From assembly GCA_045596745.1 (NCBI GenBank), contig JAZODA010000072.1:1-43615 (forward strand): a stretch of 43,615 nt of DNA. The letters are read 5' to 3'. Positions within the stretch are counted from its first letter, which is position 1. The number at the start of each line of letters is the position of its first letter. The position numbers were made by a program, and so were the translations under genes. Under the pieces are notes generated by a model, which made no database searches, was not told the DNA's origin, and saw only the letters and a list, made by a program, of their open reading frames with translations. The stretch is from RGIG3009 sp045596745 (GTDB taxonomy: Bacteria > Bacillota > Clostridia > Oscillospirales > Acutalibacteraceae). This document shows, piece by piece, positions 1-7,574 of the stretch.

Positions 1-60
1 GCTATTTACAATAAAATTGATGCAGCTATTGCTAAAGAACAACTCATTTGGAAGTATTAA
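1..60 (+). CDS. C-terminal end of an unidentified gene (partial)
   Basis: Frame 1 is open from the window edge to a TAA at 58-60, giving a 19-residue tail rich in Ala, Lys and Ile and ending in Trp-Lys-Tyr. It is too short to assign to a family. It could also be chance reading in noncoding DNA, because the first 300 bases are AT-rich and carry no other convincing frame. Confidence 0.35.
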   Translation, partial: AIYNKIDAAIAKEQLIWKY

Positions 61-302
61 TACCAAAAATAGAGTCGGGAAACAAGTCGGAAAGCTCGGT
101 AAACTGTCGAGGGTAAAGTGCTGTATAAAATATTTGAAGTACTAAATGAGATCTTGATTTTCCCGATAACATACGGATATTTAAGAAATATTCAGTGAAG
201 AAGATGGGAATATATCGGGAACATTATTAGCTTTGTTCTGCTTGGTGTCTACCATCATTGCTATATAAAACACGGCGTATGTCGTAAAAAGGGAGAAAGA
301 TT
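61..302. other. AT-rich intergenic region with an inverted repeat
   Basis: No gene is supported here. The region contains a 9-bp inverted repeat, TTCCCGATA at 160-168 and TATCGGGAA at 213-221, separated by 44 nt and not followed by a T-run, so it is not an obvious terminator. A purine-rich Shine-Dalgarno (GGGAGAAAG) sits at about 291-299, just before the next gene. Promoter candidates upstream of that gene are weak and I do not call one. Confidence 0.4.
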
Positions 303-1040
303 GTGGATGCTGTATATTTGTTTATACTTATTAGCGTGATATCATTGGCGGCAAGCTTTGTGCAGAGCCTCACGGGCTTTGGTTACGGCATAGTTGCTAT
401 GATCTTTTTGCCGCAGCTTTTGTTATACACCGAGGCAAACGTGCTTTCTTCCATATTGAGTAGTCTGACATCAGCTGTTTCTCTTTGGATTTTACGTCGG
501 CACGTCGATTGGAAAAATCTTATTTTCCCTCTTCTCGGTAGCGGCGTTACTAACTATTTTGCTATCTCCTTTATCAAAACGCAGAAAAACGATCTGTTGA
601 TGCTATTGCTCGGCATTGCCCTTGTTTTATTAAGCTTATATTTCTTCTTATTTTCAGGCAAGATCAAGATCCGAAGCGCTTGGTATACGGGGCTTATCGC
701 AGGCGTGATCTCAGGTGTGATGGGCGGTATGTTTTCCATCAGCGGTCCTCCCGTTGTCATCTATTATTTGCAGTCAGAAAAGGACACCGATACCTATGTA
801 TCAACCATCTCGGCGTATTTCGTGTTCTCCGGCGTTTTGTCCATCGGGATGAAGGCCGCCTCTGGCTTCGTTACAGAGAACGTCTTTATTGGGCTTGCAG
901 TCGGTCTTGTGGGAATGCTGATTGGTGTCGCTCTCGGCAATATGACGCGCCATCGCATCAAGCCCGACGCGATGAAGAAGGCAGTATACGGCGTGATGGC
1001 GATCAGCAGCGTTTGGAACGTGATTTCCTCGCTCCTGTAA
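303..1040 (+). CDS. TauE/SafE family membrane permease
   Basis: A 245-residue, very hydrophobic protein with about seven to eight predicted membrane spans. The N-terminal helix carries a Gln-Ser-Leu-Thr-Gly-Phe-Gly-Tyr-Gly segment (around residues 22-30). The start of the second half carries a Gly-rich stretch with Gly-Gly-Met-Phe and Ser-Gly-Pro-Pro (around residues 140-150). Both are typical of the internally duplicated TauE/SafE (TSUP) family, which moves sulfite, sulfoacetate or other small organic anions across the cytoplasmic membrane. The length fits the family. The GTG at 303 is chosen because GGGAGAAAG lies a few bases upstream. No neighbour reveals the substrate. The gene stands alone, with no clear terminator before the tRNA. 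Confidence 0.85.
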   Translation: MDAVYLFILISVISLAASFVQSLTGFGYGIVAMIFLPQLLLYTEANVLSSILSSLTSAVSLWILRRHVDWKNLIFPLLGSGVTNYFAISFIKTQKNDLLMLLLGIALVLLSLYFFLFSGKIKIRSAWYTGLIAGVISGVMGGMFSISGPPVVIYYLQSEKDTDTYVSTISAYFVFSGVLSIGMKAASGFVTENVFIGLAVGLVGMLIGVALGNMTRHRIKPDAMKKAVYGVMAISSVWNVISSLL

Positions 1041-1141
1041 TTCAAAACGACTGCGAAAACACTAAATGGCAGTTTATAAAAGAGTGAACGAATAGCACTT
1101 CCACTTTTTTCGGGGGTGATGTGATACGATGAATCTCACAC

Positions 1142-1215
1142 GCGGGTATAGTTCATCGGTAGAACGCGCGATTCCCAAGCCCGAGAGGAGGGTTCGATTC
1201 CCTTTACCTACTCCA
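1142..1215 (+). tRNA. tRNA-Gly (anticodon CCC), with imperfect anticodon stem
   Basis: A 74-nt cloverleaf can be drawn by hand: acceptor 7, D-arm GTTC-7-GAAC, anticodon loop TTCCCAA at 1172-1178 (anticodon CCC at 1174-1176), 4-nt variable loop, T-arm GAGGG-TTCGATT-CCCTT, discriminator T and encoded CCA. Layout and length match glycine tRNAs. The anticodon stem has two mismatches (C-C and A-G) and the acceptor stem has a C-A and a G-T pair, so folding is weaker than normal. It may be a genuine but diverged isoacceptor for GGG codons, or a decaying copy. Confidence 0.72.
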
Positions 1216-1220
1216 AACAA

Positions 1221-1250
1221 AAAAGACACCCACTCGGGTGTCTTTTTTTG
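1221..1250 (+). terminator. Rho-independent terminator after tRNA-Gly
   Basis: Perfect 7-bp stem GACACCC (1225-1231) and GGGTGTC (1236-1242) with loop ACTC, followed by seven T. It begins five bases after the tRNA CCA end, which supports transcription of the tRNA as its own unit. Confidence 0.9.
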
Positions 1251-1303
1251 TTTTTCAAATAGCAGATACCATTCTTTTCTTTCGGTTTTTTGACGCTTTT
1301 TTC

Positions 1304-1332
1304 TTTACTAACTTTCCAAAAAGTGATATACT
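1304..1332 (+). promoter_or_regulatory. Sigma-A-type promoter for the small membrane protein gene
   Basis: TTTACT at 1304-1309, a 17-nt spacer and TATACT at 1327-1332, with an extended -10 TG just upstream. It lies 26 bases before the ATG at 1359. Confidence 0.65.
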
Positions 1333-1358
1333 TTTTTAAAACGGAGGTGAAAACCGCC

Positions 1359-1658
1359 ATGGATGAACAAAAGTGGGGAGCTTACGAGGGTGAGCATAAG
1401 GCGCTCAAGAAAAAATACCGCAAGCAGTTTGCACTTACCTGGTTGTACTGGATTTTGTATTACAGCGCTACCAGTATCACCGTGTGGGTCATCTGTTTTG
1501 AGCGGCATATCAACTTCCTGATTTACTTCTTTGTTATCAACACGATGTATTCGTTGTTTTTGACGATGCGTCGCATTGCTCGTCTTCGTCGCGACAAGGA
1601 AATCGAACGTCGTGCATTGGTGGAACGCGCGCCGCTTGGACGGCTTCGCTTCGACTGA
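1359..1658 (+). CDS. Small basic membrane protein, unknown function
   Basis: A 99-residue protein with a charged N-terminus (about 27 residues rich in Lys and Glu), two hydrophobic segments at roughly residues 28-45 and 52-68, and an Arg-rich C-terminal tail. This suggests a two-helix hairpin with both ends in the cytoplasm by the positive-inside rule. The frame is open further upstream, but GGAGGTGA at 1343-1350 points to the ATG at 1359. I do not recognise a family. Its own promoter precedes it, and ldhA follows 66 nt later without an obvious terminator, so co-transcription is possible. Confidence 0.7.
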   Translation: MDEQKWGAYEGEHKALKKKYRKQFALTWLYWILYYSATSITVWVICFERHINFLIYFFVINTMYSLFLTMRRIARLRRDKEIERRALVERAPLGRLRFD

Positions 1659-1724
1659 GCATTGTTGCATAAACCATCCGCAATCGGCCCATCCTTTCAG
1701 CAAGCTAATTGAGGAGGATCTCAC

Positions 1725-2759
1725 TTGAAAATCGCTTTTTTCGATACCAAACCGTACGACAAACCGTCGTTTGAAAAATACGGCGAACAGTATGGTGTCA
1801 CATTTAAATATTTTGAAACCAAGCTCAACGAAGATACGGTGGACTTGGCACAAGGCTATGACGGCGTCTGCGTTTTCGTGAACGATACCGTCAACGCCGC
1901 TGTGATTGACCGTCTTGCCGAAATGGGTGTTTCGGTGCTGGCACTGCGCTGTGCAGGCTTCAACAACGTCGATATGAAGCATGCTTACGGCAAGCTTCAC
2001 GTTTTGCGTGTGCCCGCGTATTCACCCTTTGCGGTGGCGGAGCATACAATGGCATTACTGCTGACTTCGATTCGCCGTATCCACAAAGCCTACATCCGTT
2101 CCCGCGATTACAATTTCAGTCTGTCCGGTCTTACCGGCTTTGATTTGCACGGAAAAACGGTGGGTGTCATCGGTACCGGTCGCATCGGCCGCGTGTTTAT
2201 CGACATTTGTCGCGGCTTCGGTATGAATGTGCTGGCTTACGATAAATATCCTGCCAACGGTCTGGATAACGGCGAAACGGTTCGGTATGTGACGTTGGAA
2301 GAACTGTTCCAAAACAGCGATATTATCTCGCTGCACTGCCCGCTGACGGAGGATACGCATCACGTCATCAACGCCTCGGCGCTCGATCTTTGCAAGCGTG
2401 GTGTAGTGATTCTGAACACCTCTCGCGGTGCACTTGTGGATGCCGAAGCACTGCTGGCCGGCATTAAATCCCGCAAGGTGGGCGCTGCCTGTTTGGATGT
2501 CTATGAAGAAGAAGCGGACCTCTTTTTCGAGGACAATTCCGGTCATATTATGGAGGACGATACGCTGGCGCGCCTGATTTCCATGCCGAACGTCATCGTT
2601 ACATCTCACCAGGCGTTTTTGACCGAGGAAGCGCTGGAGAACATCGCCGAAACCACCGTGACCAACATCGCCGGTTTCTTCGAAACTCACCAGTGTCCCA
2701 ACGAGCTTTGCTACCGCGGCGGAGATACCGAGGACTGCAAAACCGGTAAATGTTTTTAA
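1725..2759 (+). CDS. ldhA: D-lactate dehydrogenase (NAD-dependent)
   Basis: A 344-residue D-2-hydroxyacid dehydrogenase that reduces pyruvate to D-lactate with NADH, recycling NAD+ in fermentation. The N-terminal catalytic domain has the ALRCAGFNNVD segment. A Rossmann motif GTGRIG lies near residue 150. The catalytic triad is visible as Arg in NTSRGAL (about 233), Glu in the VYEEE segment (about 260) and His in TSHQAFL (about 294). Many segments, including FSLSGLTGF and CPNEL near the end, match the Escherichia coli LdhA type rather than the lactobacillar type. The start is TTG at 1725 behind GAGGAGG. The C-terminus runs about 17 residues past CPNEL with four Cys residues, an unusual tail. 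The flavodiiron gene follows 35 nt downstream, probably in the same operon. Confidence 0.92.
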   Translation: MKIAFFDTKPYDKPSFEKYGEQYGVTFKYFETKLNEDTVDLAQGYDGVCVFVNDTVNAAVIDRLAEMGVSVLALRCAGFNNVDMKHAYGKLHVLRVPAYSPFAVAEHTMALLLTSIRRIHKAYIRSRDYNFSLSGLTGFDLHGKTVGVIGTGRIGRVFIDICRGFGMNVLAYDKYPANGLDNGETVRYVTLEELFQNSDIISLHCPLTEDTHHVINASALDLCKRGVVILNTSRGALVDAEALLAGIKSRKVGAACLDVYEEEADLFFEDNSGHIMEDDTLARLISMPNVIVTSHQAFLTEEALENIAETTVTNIAGFFETHQCPNELCYRGGDTEDCKTGKCF

Positions 2760-2794
2760 CGACAAAAACTACGTTTTTATTTGAGGAAAAGACA

Positions 2795-3943
2795 ATGATT
2801 ATTTCTAACGATATTCGCTACATAGGTGTTAACGACCGTAAAATCGACCTGTTTGAAGGTCAGTATCCCGTACCGAACGGGATTTCCTACAATTCCTATT
2901 TGCTTATCGACGAAAAGGTAGCGGTGTTTGACACCGTGGATGCCGCTTACACCGAGGAATGGCTTGCCAATATCCGTTCCGTTTTGGGAGAGCGCGCACC
3001 GGATTACCTGATTGTGCAGCATATGGAGCCTGACCACTCCGCCAATATTATGAGTTTTGTCGATGCTTATCCCGACGCGTGCATCGTCGCTTCCGCCAGA
3101 GCGTTCGCCATGATGAAGAACTTCTTCGGCACGGATTTTTCCGAAAACCGTCTGGTGGTGGACGATAACGATACGCTGTCGCTCGGACGGCATCAGCTGA
3201 CGTTCATCACCGCGCCGATGGTACACTGGCCCGAAGTGATTATGACCTTTGACCATACCGACGGTGTGCTGTTTTCCGCTGATGCGTTCGGCACGTTCGG
3301 TTGCCCCGGCAGCGAGGAATCGTGGGACGATGAAGCACGGCGCTATTACATCGGTATTGTCGGAAAATACGGCGCACAGGTACAGCCTGTGCTGAAAAAA
3401 GCGGCGGCGCTGGATATTCGTATCATTTGTCCGCTTCACGGCCCGGTGCTGACCGAAAACCTTGGTCATTATCTGGAACTGTATGACACCTGGTCGTCGT
3501 ATCGCGTGGAAGAAGAGGGTATTGTTATTGCGTATACCACGGTTTACGGCAATACCAAAAAAGCGGTGGATCGCCTTGCGGAACTTCTGAAAGAGGCAGG
3601 GAAGAACGTTACCGTTTACGATTTGGCACGCTGCGATATGTCCAAAGCGGTAAGCGATGCATTCCGTTACAGCACGCTGGTGTTGGCTACCACCACCTAT
3701 AACGGCGATATCTTCCCGTTTATGAAAGAGTATATCAACCATCTGACCGAGCGCAATTACGGCAACCGTACCGTGGCGCTCATCGAAAACGGAAGCTGGG
3801 CGCCTGTGGCTGCAAGACATATGCGTACGTCGCTTGATAAAAAGGAAACCCTTACCTTTATCGAGCCGACTGTCACGATTCGTTCGGCACTCAATGACGC
3901 GAGCAACGCGCAGCTTCTGGAACTGGCTCAAAAACTGTCTTAA
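2795..3943 (+). CDS. Flavodiiron protein (A-type flavoprotein, O2/NO reductase)
   Basis: A 382-residue two-domain protein. The N-terminal metallo-beta-lactamase-like domain shows the diiron ligands HMEPDH (about residues 75-80), His in VHW (about 144), Asp in SADAFG (about 162) and His in PLHGP (about 215). The C-terminal flavodoxin domain starts near residue 243 with the FMN phosphate loop TTVYGNT. The family reduces O2 to water or NO to N2O in the cytoplasm, with electrons from rubredoxin or another carrier. No extra rubredoxin domain is fused. An upstream in-frame codon exists, but the ATG at 2795 follows the GAGG at about 2783. It lies between ldhA and the ZIP gene, suggesting an oxygen-protection role. 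Confidence 0.93.
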   Translation: MIISNDIRYIGVNDRKIDLFEGQYPVPNGISYNSYLLIDEKVAVFDTVDAAYTEEWLANIRSVLGERAPDYLIVQHMEPDHSANIMSFVDAYPDACIVASARAFAMMKNFFGTDFSENRLVVDDNDTLSLGRHQLTFITAPMVHWPEVIMTFDHTDGVLFSADAFGTFGCPGSEESWDDEARRYYIGIVGKYGAQVQPVLKKAAALDIRIICPLHGPVLTENLGHYLELYDTWSSYRVEEEGIVIAYTTVYGNTKKAVDRLAELLKEAGKNVTVYDLARCDMSKAVSDAFRYSTLVLATTTYNGDIFPFMKEYINHLTERNYGNRTVALIENGSWAPVAARHMRTSLDKKETLTFIEPTVTIRSALNDASNAQLLELAQKLS

Positions 3944-3982
3944 CAGCATCTGCACAAATCATCGAAGAAGAGGAGGAACGCT

Positions 3983-4735
3983 ATGAATTTGGTACTCCTG
4001 ACAGCTCTCGGCGTAGGCGGTGCAACAATATTCGGCTCGCTGATAGGCTTTGCATTTAAAAAGATTTCACATCGTTTTTCCGATATCGTTCTGTCTTTTG
4101 CCGCCGGTATTATGCTTGCGGCCGCCGTCTTGGGGCTGATTTTACCCTCACTTGAGTATGGCGGCGATTATGGCTTACTCTACACCATTACCGGCATTTT
4201 CGCCGGTGCGCTGTGTCTGAATCTTATCGATAAACTGGTGCCGCATTTGCATCGTATGATCGGCACCGATTCGGAGGGACACGACAATGTTAATCTCAGC
4301 AAGGTGTTGCTGTTTGTTACGGCTATCGCGATACATAATCTGCCCGAAGGTATTGCCGCCGGTGTCGGCTTCGGTTCGGGGAACACCTCGCAGGCTTTGT
4401 TGATTGCCGGCGGTATCGCGTTGCAGAACATCCCGGAAGGTATGGTGATTATCGGACCGATGCTGGCAGCCGGTGTCACGCCGAAAAAGACCTTTATCTG
4501 CGCTATGATTACCGGCCTTGTTGAGGTTGTCGGCACGCTGATAGGCTACTTTGCCGTCAGCATCGCTTCGGCTATCCTGCCGTTTGCACTGGCTTTTGCC
4601 GGCGGTACTATGCTGTATGTCATCAGCGATGAAATGATTCCCGAAACCCATGCGCACGGCAGTCAGCGCGGTGCTACCTATGCGTTGCTGATTGGTTTTT
4701 GTGTTATGCTGGTAACCGACGTGTTGCTAGGTTAA
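3983..4735 (+). CDS. ZIP family divalent metal transporter
   Basis: A 250-residue membrane protein with about eight spans and the paired ZIP metal-site motifs, HNLPEG (near residue 118) in one helix and QNIPEG (near 148) in the next. These form the binuclear metal centre for uptake of Zn2+, Fe2+ or Mn2+. The His/Asp-containing loop before the motif (residues about 85-100) is short. GAGGAGG stands upstream of the ATG. The gap to the flavodiiron gene is 39 nt without a terminator, so the three genes ldhA, flavodiiron protein and ZIP probably share a transcript. Closest in type to bacterial ZupT-like proteins. The metal specificity cannot be read from the sequence. Confidence 0.9.
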   Translation: MNLVLLTALGVGGATIFGSLIGFAFKKISHRFSDIVLSFAAGIMLAAAVLGLILPSLEYGGDYGLLYTITGIFAGALCLNLIDKLVPHLHRMIGTDSEGHDNVNLSKVLLFVTAIAIHNLPEGIAAGVGFGSGNTSQALLIAGGIALQNIPEGMVIIGPMLAAGVTPKKTFICAMITGLVEVVGTLIGYFAVSIASAILPFALAFAGGTMLYVISDEMIPETHAHGSQRGATYALLIGFCVMLVTDVLLG

Positions 4736-4780
4736 CCCGAGCGCGCATAACAGAATGTTTAAAGAAAGGATAGGTGTGCA

Positions 4781-5788
4781 ATGAGAAAAACAGCGTTTCT
4801 CTCTGTGCTTGTGTTGCTGTTGGCTTTGCTGTGCTCTTGCACATCTGCCGAGCCTGCCGTTACCGAACCCAAAACCGGATGGCAGGATAAATCCTATCTG
4901 CAAAACGGCGAAGCTGTTGTCGGTTGGCAGGAAATTGACGGCGTTACATACTACTTTGACAAAGACGGTGTGCTGGCAAGCGGCTGGATTGAGGATAACG
5001 GTTCTCGCTATTATCTGAAAGAAGACGGCACTGCTACCGTTGGTTGGCTCGATTTGGATGACAAGCGATATTACTTTACAGCCGAAGGCACACTTCATAC
5101 CGGTTTTCTTGAAGAAGAGGGCGTCACATACTATTTCAAAGACGATGGCAGTATGGCACGCGGCACGGTTGTTATTGATGGTGTGAACCACTTTTTCACT
5201 TCGAGCGGCGCATCCATCGTGATGGTTAATCCGCAAAACTACATTCCCGAAGGCTACACACCCGATCTTGTGGATATCAACAACACCAAGCTTGCTTACA
5301 GCGGTATGAAGGTAGACCGCAGCTGTTATGACGCGCTGGTTCGTATGATGAACGATTGCAACGAGAAGTCGGGCGCGCGTGTGTATATTGTGTCGGCGTA
5401 TCGCACGATGGAACGTCAGACACAGAATTACAACAAGAAGGTTAATTACTGGAAAGAACGCGGCTACAGCACCGAAAACGCCAAGAAGAAAGCCGCTACC
5501 AGTGTGGCAATCCCCGGCACCAGTGAGAATCAGCTTGGTTTGGCGTTGGATATCGTGGATACCCGCTCCTGGGTGCTGAACGGCAATCAGGAGGATTTCG
5601 AGGGACAGCAATGGCTGATGGAGCACTGCTACGAGTACGGCTTTATCCTGCGGTATCCCGAAGATAAGCTGGATATCACAGGCATCATTTACGAACCGTG
5701 GCATTATCGGTACGTCGGTGAAGAGGTCGCCGCCGAGATTCGCGATTCCGGTTTGACGTTGGAAGAATATCTGGCATCTTTGAGTTAA
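4781..5788 (+). CDS. Lipoprotein with cell-wall-binding repeats and VanY-fold (M15) domain, zinc ligand altered
   Basis: A 335-residue secreted protein. Residues 1-20 form a lipoprotein signal peptide with a lipobox-like LLCSC. Residues about 30-150 hold five cell-wall-binding repeats of about 20 residues (pattern GW-x-DG-x-YYF). The C-terminal 185 residues match the M15 D-alanyl-D-alanine carboxypeptidase (VanY) fold, with SAYRT, GTSENQLGLALD and EPWHYRYVG. In active M15 enzymes the middle motif reads S-x-H-x-x-G-x-A-x-D and its His binds zinc. Here the codon is AAT (Asn). The Asp and the second His are present. The family trims peptidoglycan stem peptides. This copy may be inactive or may use a different ligand. 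It ends at a strong terminator. Confidence 0.85.
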   Translation: MRKTAFLSVLVLLLALLCSCTSAEPAVTEPKTGWQDKSYLQNGEAVVGWQEIDGVTYYFDKDGVLASGWIEDNGSRYYLKEDGTATVGWLDLDDKRYYFTAEGTLHTGFLEEEGVTYYFKDDGSMARGTVVIDGVNHFFTSSGASIVMVNPQNYIPEGYTPDLVDINNTKLAYSGMKVDRSCYDALVRMMNDCNEKSGARVYIVSAYRTMERQTQNYNKKVNYWKERGYSTENAKKKAATSVAIPGTSENQLGLALDIVDTRSWVLNGNQEDFEGQQWLMEHCYEYGFILRYPEDKLDITGIIYEPWHYRYVGEEVAAEIRDSGLTLEEYLASLS

Positions 5789-5791
5789 AAC

Positions 5792-5826
5792 AAAAACAGC
5801 AGAGGACGAGTCCTCTGCTGTTTTTT
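5792..5826. terminator. Bidirectional terminator between convergent genes
   Basis: Perfect 11-bp stem CAGCAGAGGAC (5797-5807) and GTCCTCTGCTG (5810-5820), with A-run on the left and T6 on the right. It can end both the VanY-fold gene and the oppositely oriented isomerase gene. Confidence 0.92.
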
Positions 5827-6607
5827 ATTCTGCCATACTCGCCAAACGCGTAACTGCGGCGTAGGCTTTATCGAGATAATCGGTTACCGATACCGTTTCA
5901 TAATTCGTACTGCTGGCGGCAATAACTTCCAACATCAGTGTACCTTCAAACGGAGAGGTTCGCAGCTGGTTGGCAATGCGTTCAAAATCGGATGTGCCAT
6001 CAAAGGGGAGCAGGTGTAAATCCTGATTAAACACACCGTTGTTGTCGTGGATATGCGTACAAATCAGACGATCCGAGAAAAGCGGCATATACTGTCTGCC
6101 GGGCGTAAAGCAGTTTTCGTGACCGCAATCCCAGCAGAAACCGGCGTCCGAAAACGTTTCCAGCGCCCAAGAGAGATTGGCAAGCTTGCGCTGATTTTCA
6201 AACGCGATATGCACACCTTTTTCACCGGCATATTCCACCAACTTGGCGAATCGTGCGCGTCCTACATCGGTAATGGAAGGCGCGTTTATACCGGAGGAAA
6301 GATGCACCACCGCAATCGGAACATTCACAGCGGCACAGTTATCCACACAAGCGATGAGTTCAGAGAGCATCGCATCGCCGCTTTCGTCGGCAGACCAGAT
6401 GTCGTTGATGTGGTCAAAGGGTGCGTGCATCGTCTCGAAAGCGACACCGCTGGCCGCACAGGCATTGGCAATGTTATACAAACGCTCACGCTCGGTGGTA
6501 CGGCTGCCTGTAAACAAGCCTTTGAAGCCCAGTGAAGCAATATAACGGATGTATTCCTCATCACTGAGGCCCGCCATAGCGTGTAAATTGATGCCTACGT
6601 TCCTCAT
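5825..6607 (-). CDS. Sugar phosphate isomerase/epimerase family protein (TIM barrel)
   Basis: A 260-residue protein of the xylose-isomerase-like TIM-barrel / AP endonuclease 2 superfamily. Visible metal-site segments include HAPFDH near residue 60, a Glu in the AFEN strand (about 140), FCWDCGHEN (about 165) and THIHDN (about 190), with Glu in MLEVIA near the C-terminus. Members isomerise or epimerise sugars or sugar phosphates in the cytoplasm using Mn2+ or Zn2+. The substrate is not deducible. The start overlaps the stop of the HAD phosphatase gene by four bases (ATGA at 6604-6607), so the two genes are translationally coupled and probably act on related sugar phosphates. Confidence 0.85.
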   Translation of the reverse strand: MRNVGINLHAMAGLSDEEYIRYIASLGFKGLFTGSRTTERERLYNIANACAASGVAFETMHAPFDHINDIWSADESGDAMLSELIACVDNCAAVNVPIAVVHLSSGINAPSITDVGRARFAKLVEYAGEKGVHIAFENQRKLANLSWALETFSDAGFCWDCGHENCFTPGRQYMPLFSDRLICTHIHDNNGVFNQDLHLLPFDGTSDFERIANQLRTSPFEGTLMLEVIAASSTNYETVSVTDYLDKAYAAVTRLASMAE

Positions 6608-7383
6608 ATCGATTTCACCAAGTCTCCAACACCGTTAATGACGTATTTAGGGCGATAGGGGAAGAGGTCGATGTCTTCCATACGGGTAACACCCGAAAGC
6701 ACAAGCACCGTATCCACGTTGGATTCGATACCTGCGATGATATCGGTATCCATACGGTCGCCGATAAACGCGATTTCGTTACTGTGGCAGTCAATCATTC
6801 TGAGGCCGTGACGCAGCATCAGTGGATTGGGTTTGCCGACAAAATACGCTTTCTTGCCGGTGGCAATCTCAATTGGAGCAATCAAAGCGCCCGTAGCAGG
6901 CATAATTCCGCGTTCCGTGGGGCCGGTGATATCCGGATTGGTACCAATCAGCTTCGCGCCTTTATTGACCAATTCAATGGCTTTCTCAATCTTTTCAAAG
7001 CTGTAGGTGCGCGTCTCACCAACAACCACGTAATCGGGGTTAACGTCGTTCATGTAGATGCGGTGGTCATACAACGCCTTGGTCAGCGCTGCCTCGCCGA
7101 TAACATACGCCGTGCAACCGGGACGCTGGCTGTTCAAAAACTCAGCCGTTGCCATAGCGCTGGTGTAGAAGTGGTCTGCGGTAACCTTGAGACCCATACG
7201 CTCCAGTTTCATACTCAGCTCGTGAGGCGTGCGCTCCGAGCTGTTGGTCAGAAACACAAATCGTTTGTTGTTATCAATCATCCAGTTAACAAAGTCGGTG
7301 ACACCCTCCAGCACCTGATTGCCGTGGTAGATAACACCGTCCATATCACAGATAAATCCTGCTTTGTTAAGAATTTTTTCCAT
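6604..7383 (-). CDS. HAD-IIA (NagD-like) phosphatase
   Basis: A 259-residue haloacid-dehalogenase-superfamily hydrolase. Motif I is CDMDGVIY near residues 13-20 with both nucleophile and acid Asp. Motif II is FLTNSS (about 43-48). Lys in VGKPNP is near 183 and motif IV FIGDRMDTD near 211. The large cap between motifs II and III, with the TNPD segment, places it in the NagD / 4-nitrophenylphosphatase class acting on nucleotide or sugar monophosphates. The frame extends seven codons upstream to a GTG, but GAGGTG eight bases before the ATG at 7383 decides the start. A good promoter precedes it. It is first in a two-gene operon with the TIM-barrel protein. Confidence 0.9.
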   Translation of the reverse strand: MEKILNKAGFICDMDGVIYHGNQVLEGVTDFVNWMIDNNKRFVFLTNSSERTPHELSMKLERMGLKVTADHFYTSAMATAEFLNSQRPGCTAYVIGEAALTKALYDHRIYMNDVNPDYVVVGETRTYSFEKIEKAIELVNKGAKLIGTNPDITGPTERGIMPATGALIAPIEIATGKKAYFVGKPNPLMLRHGLRMIDCHSNEIAFIGDRMDTDIIAGIESNVDTVLVLSGVTRMEDIDLFPYRPKYVINGVGDLVKSI

Positions 7384-7409
7384 AGTACAAACACCTCGTT
7401 TCACTTAAT

Positions 7410-7438
7410 ATTGTAAATTAAAAAACGGGTAAAGTCAA
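7410..7438 (-). promoter_or_regulatory. Promoter for the HAD phosphatase operon
   Basis: Read on the minus strand: TTGACT (7438-7433), 17-nt spacer, TACAAT (7415-7410), 26 bases before the ATG at 7383. Confidence 0.8.
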
Positions 7439-7442
7439 TTGT

Positions 7443-7475
7443 ACATTGCGACTGAAAAAGTCAAAAACGCAATGT
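7443..7475. repeat. Nested inverted repeat between divergent promoters
   Basis: ACATTGCG (7443-7450) pairs with CGCAATGT (7468-7475), and an inner GACT/AGTC pair encloses an A-rich loop. It lies upstream of both divergent -35 elements, which suits a protein-binding site shared by the HAD and OPT promoters. No T-run follows, so it is not a terminator. Confidence 0.45.
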
Positions 7476-7507
7476 CGGGGAAGAGTGGTTAATTCCAACT
7501 TTTTCCC

Positions 7508-7536
7508 TTGACGGAAACCGAGGAATATGATAAAAT
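7508..7536 (+). promoter_or_regulatory. Promoter for the OPT transporter
   Basis: TTGACG (7508-7513), 17-nt spacer, TAAAAT (7531-7536), about 38 bases upstream of the start codon. Confidence 0.82.
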
Positions 7537-7574
7537 AAATCGGTCCGTATTATTATTCTATGGAGGATGTACCT

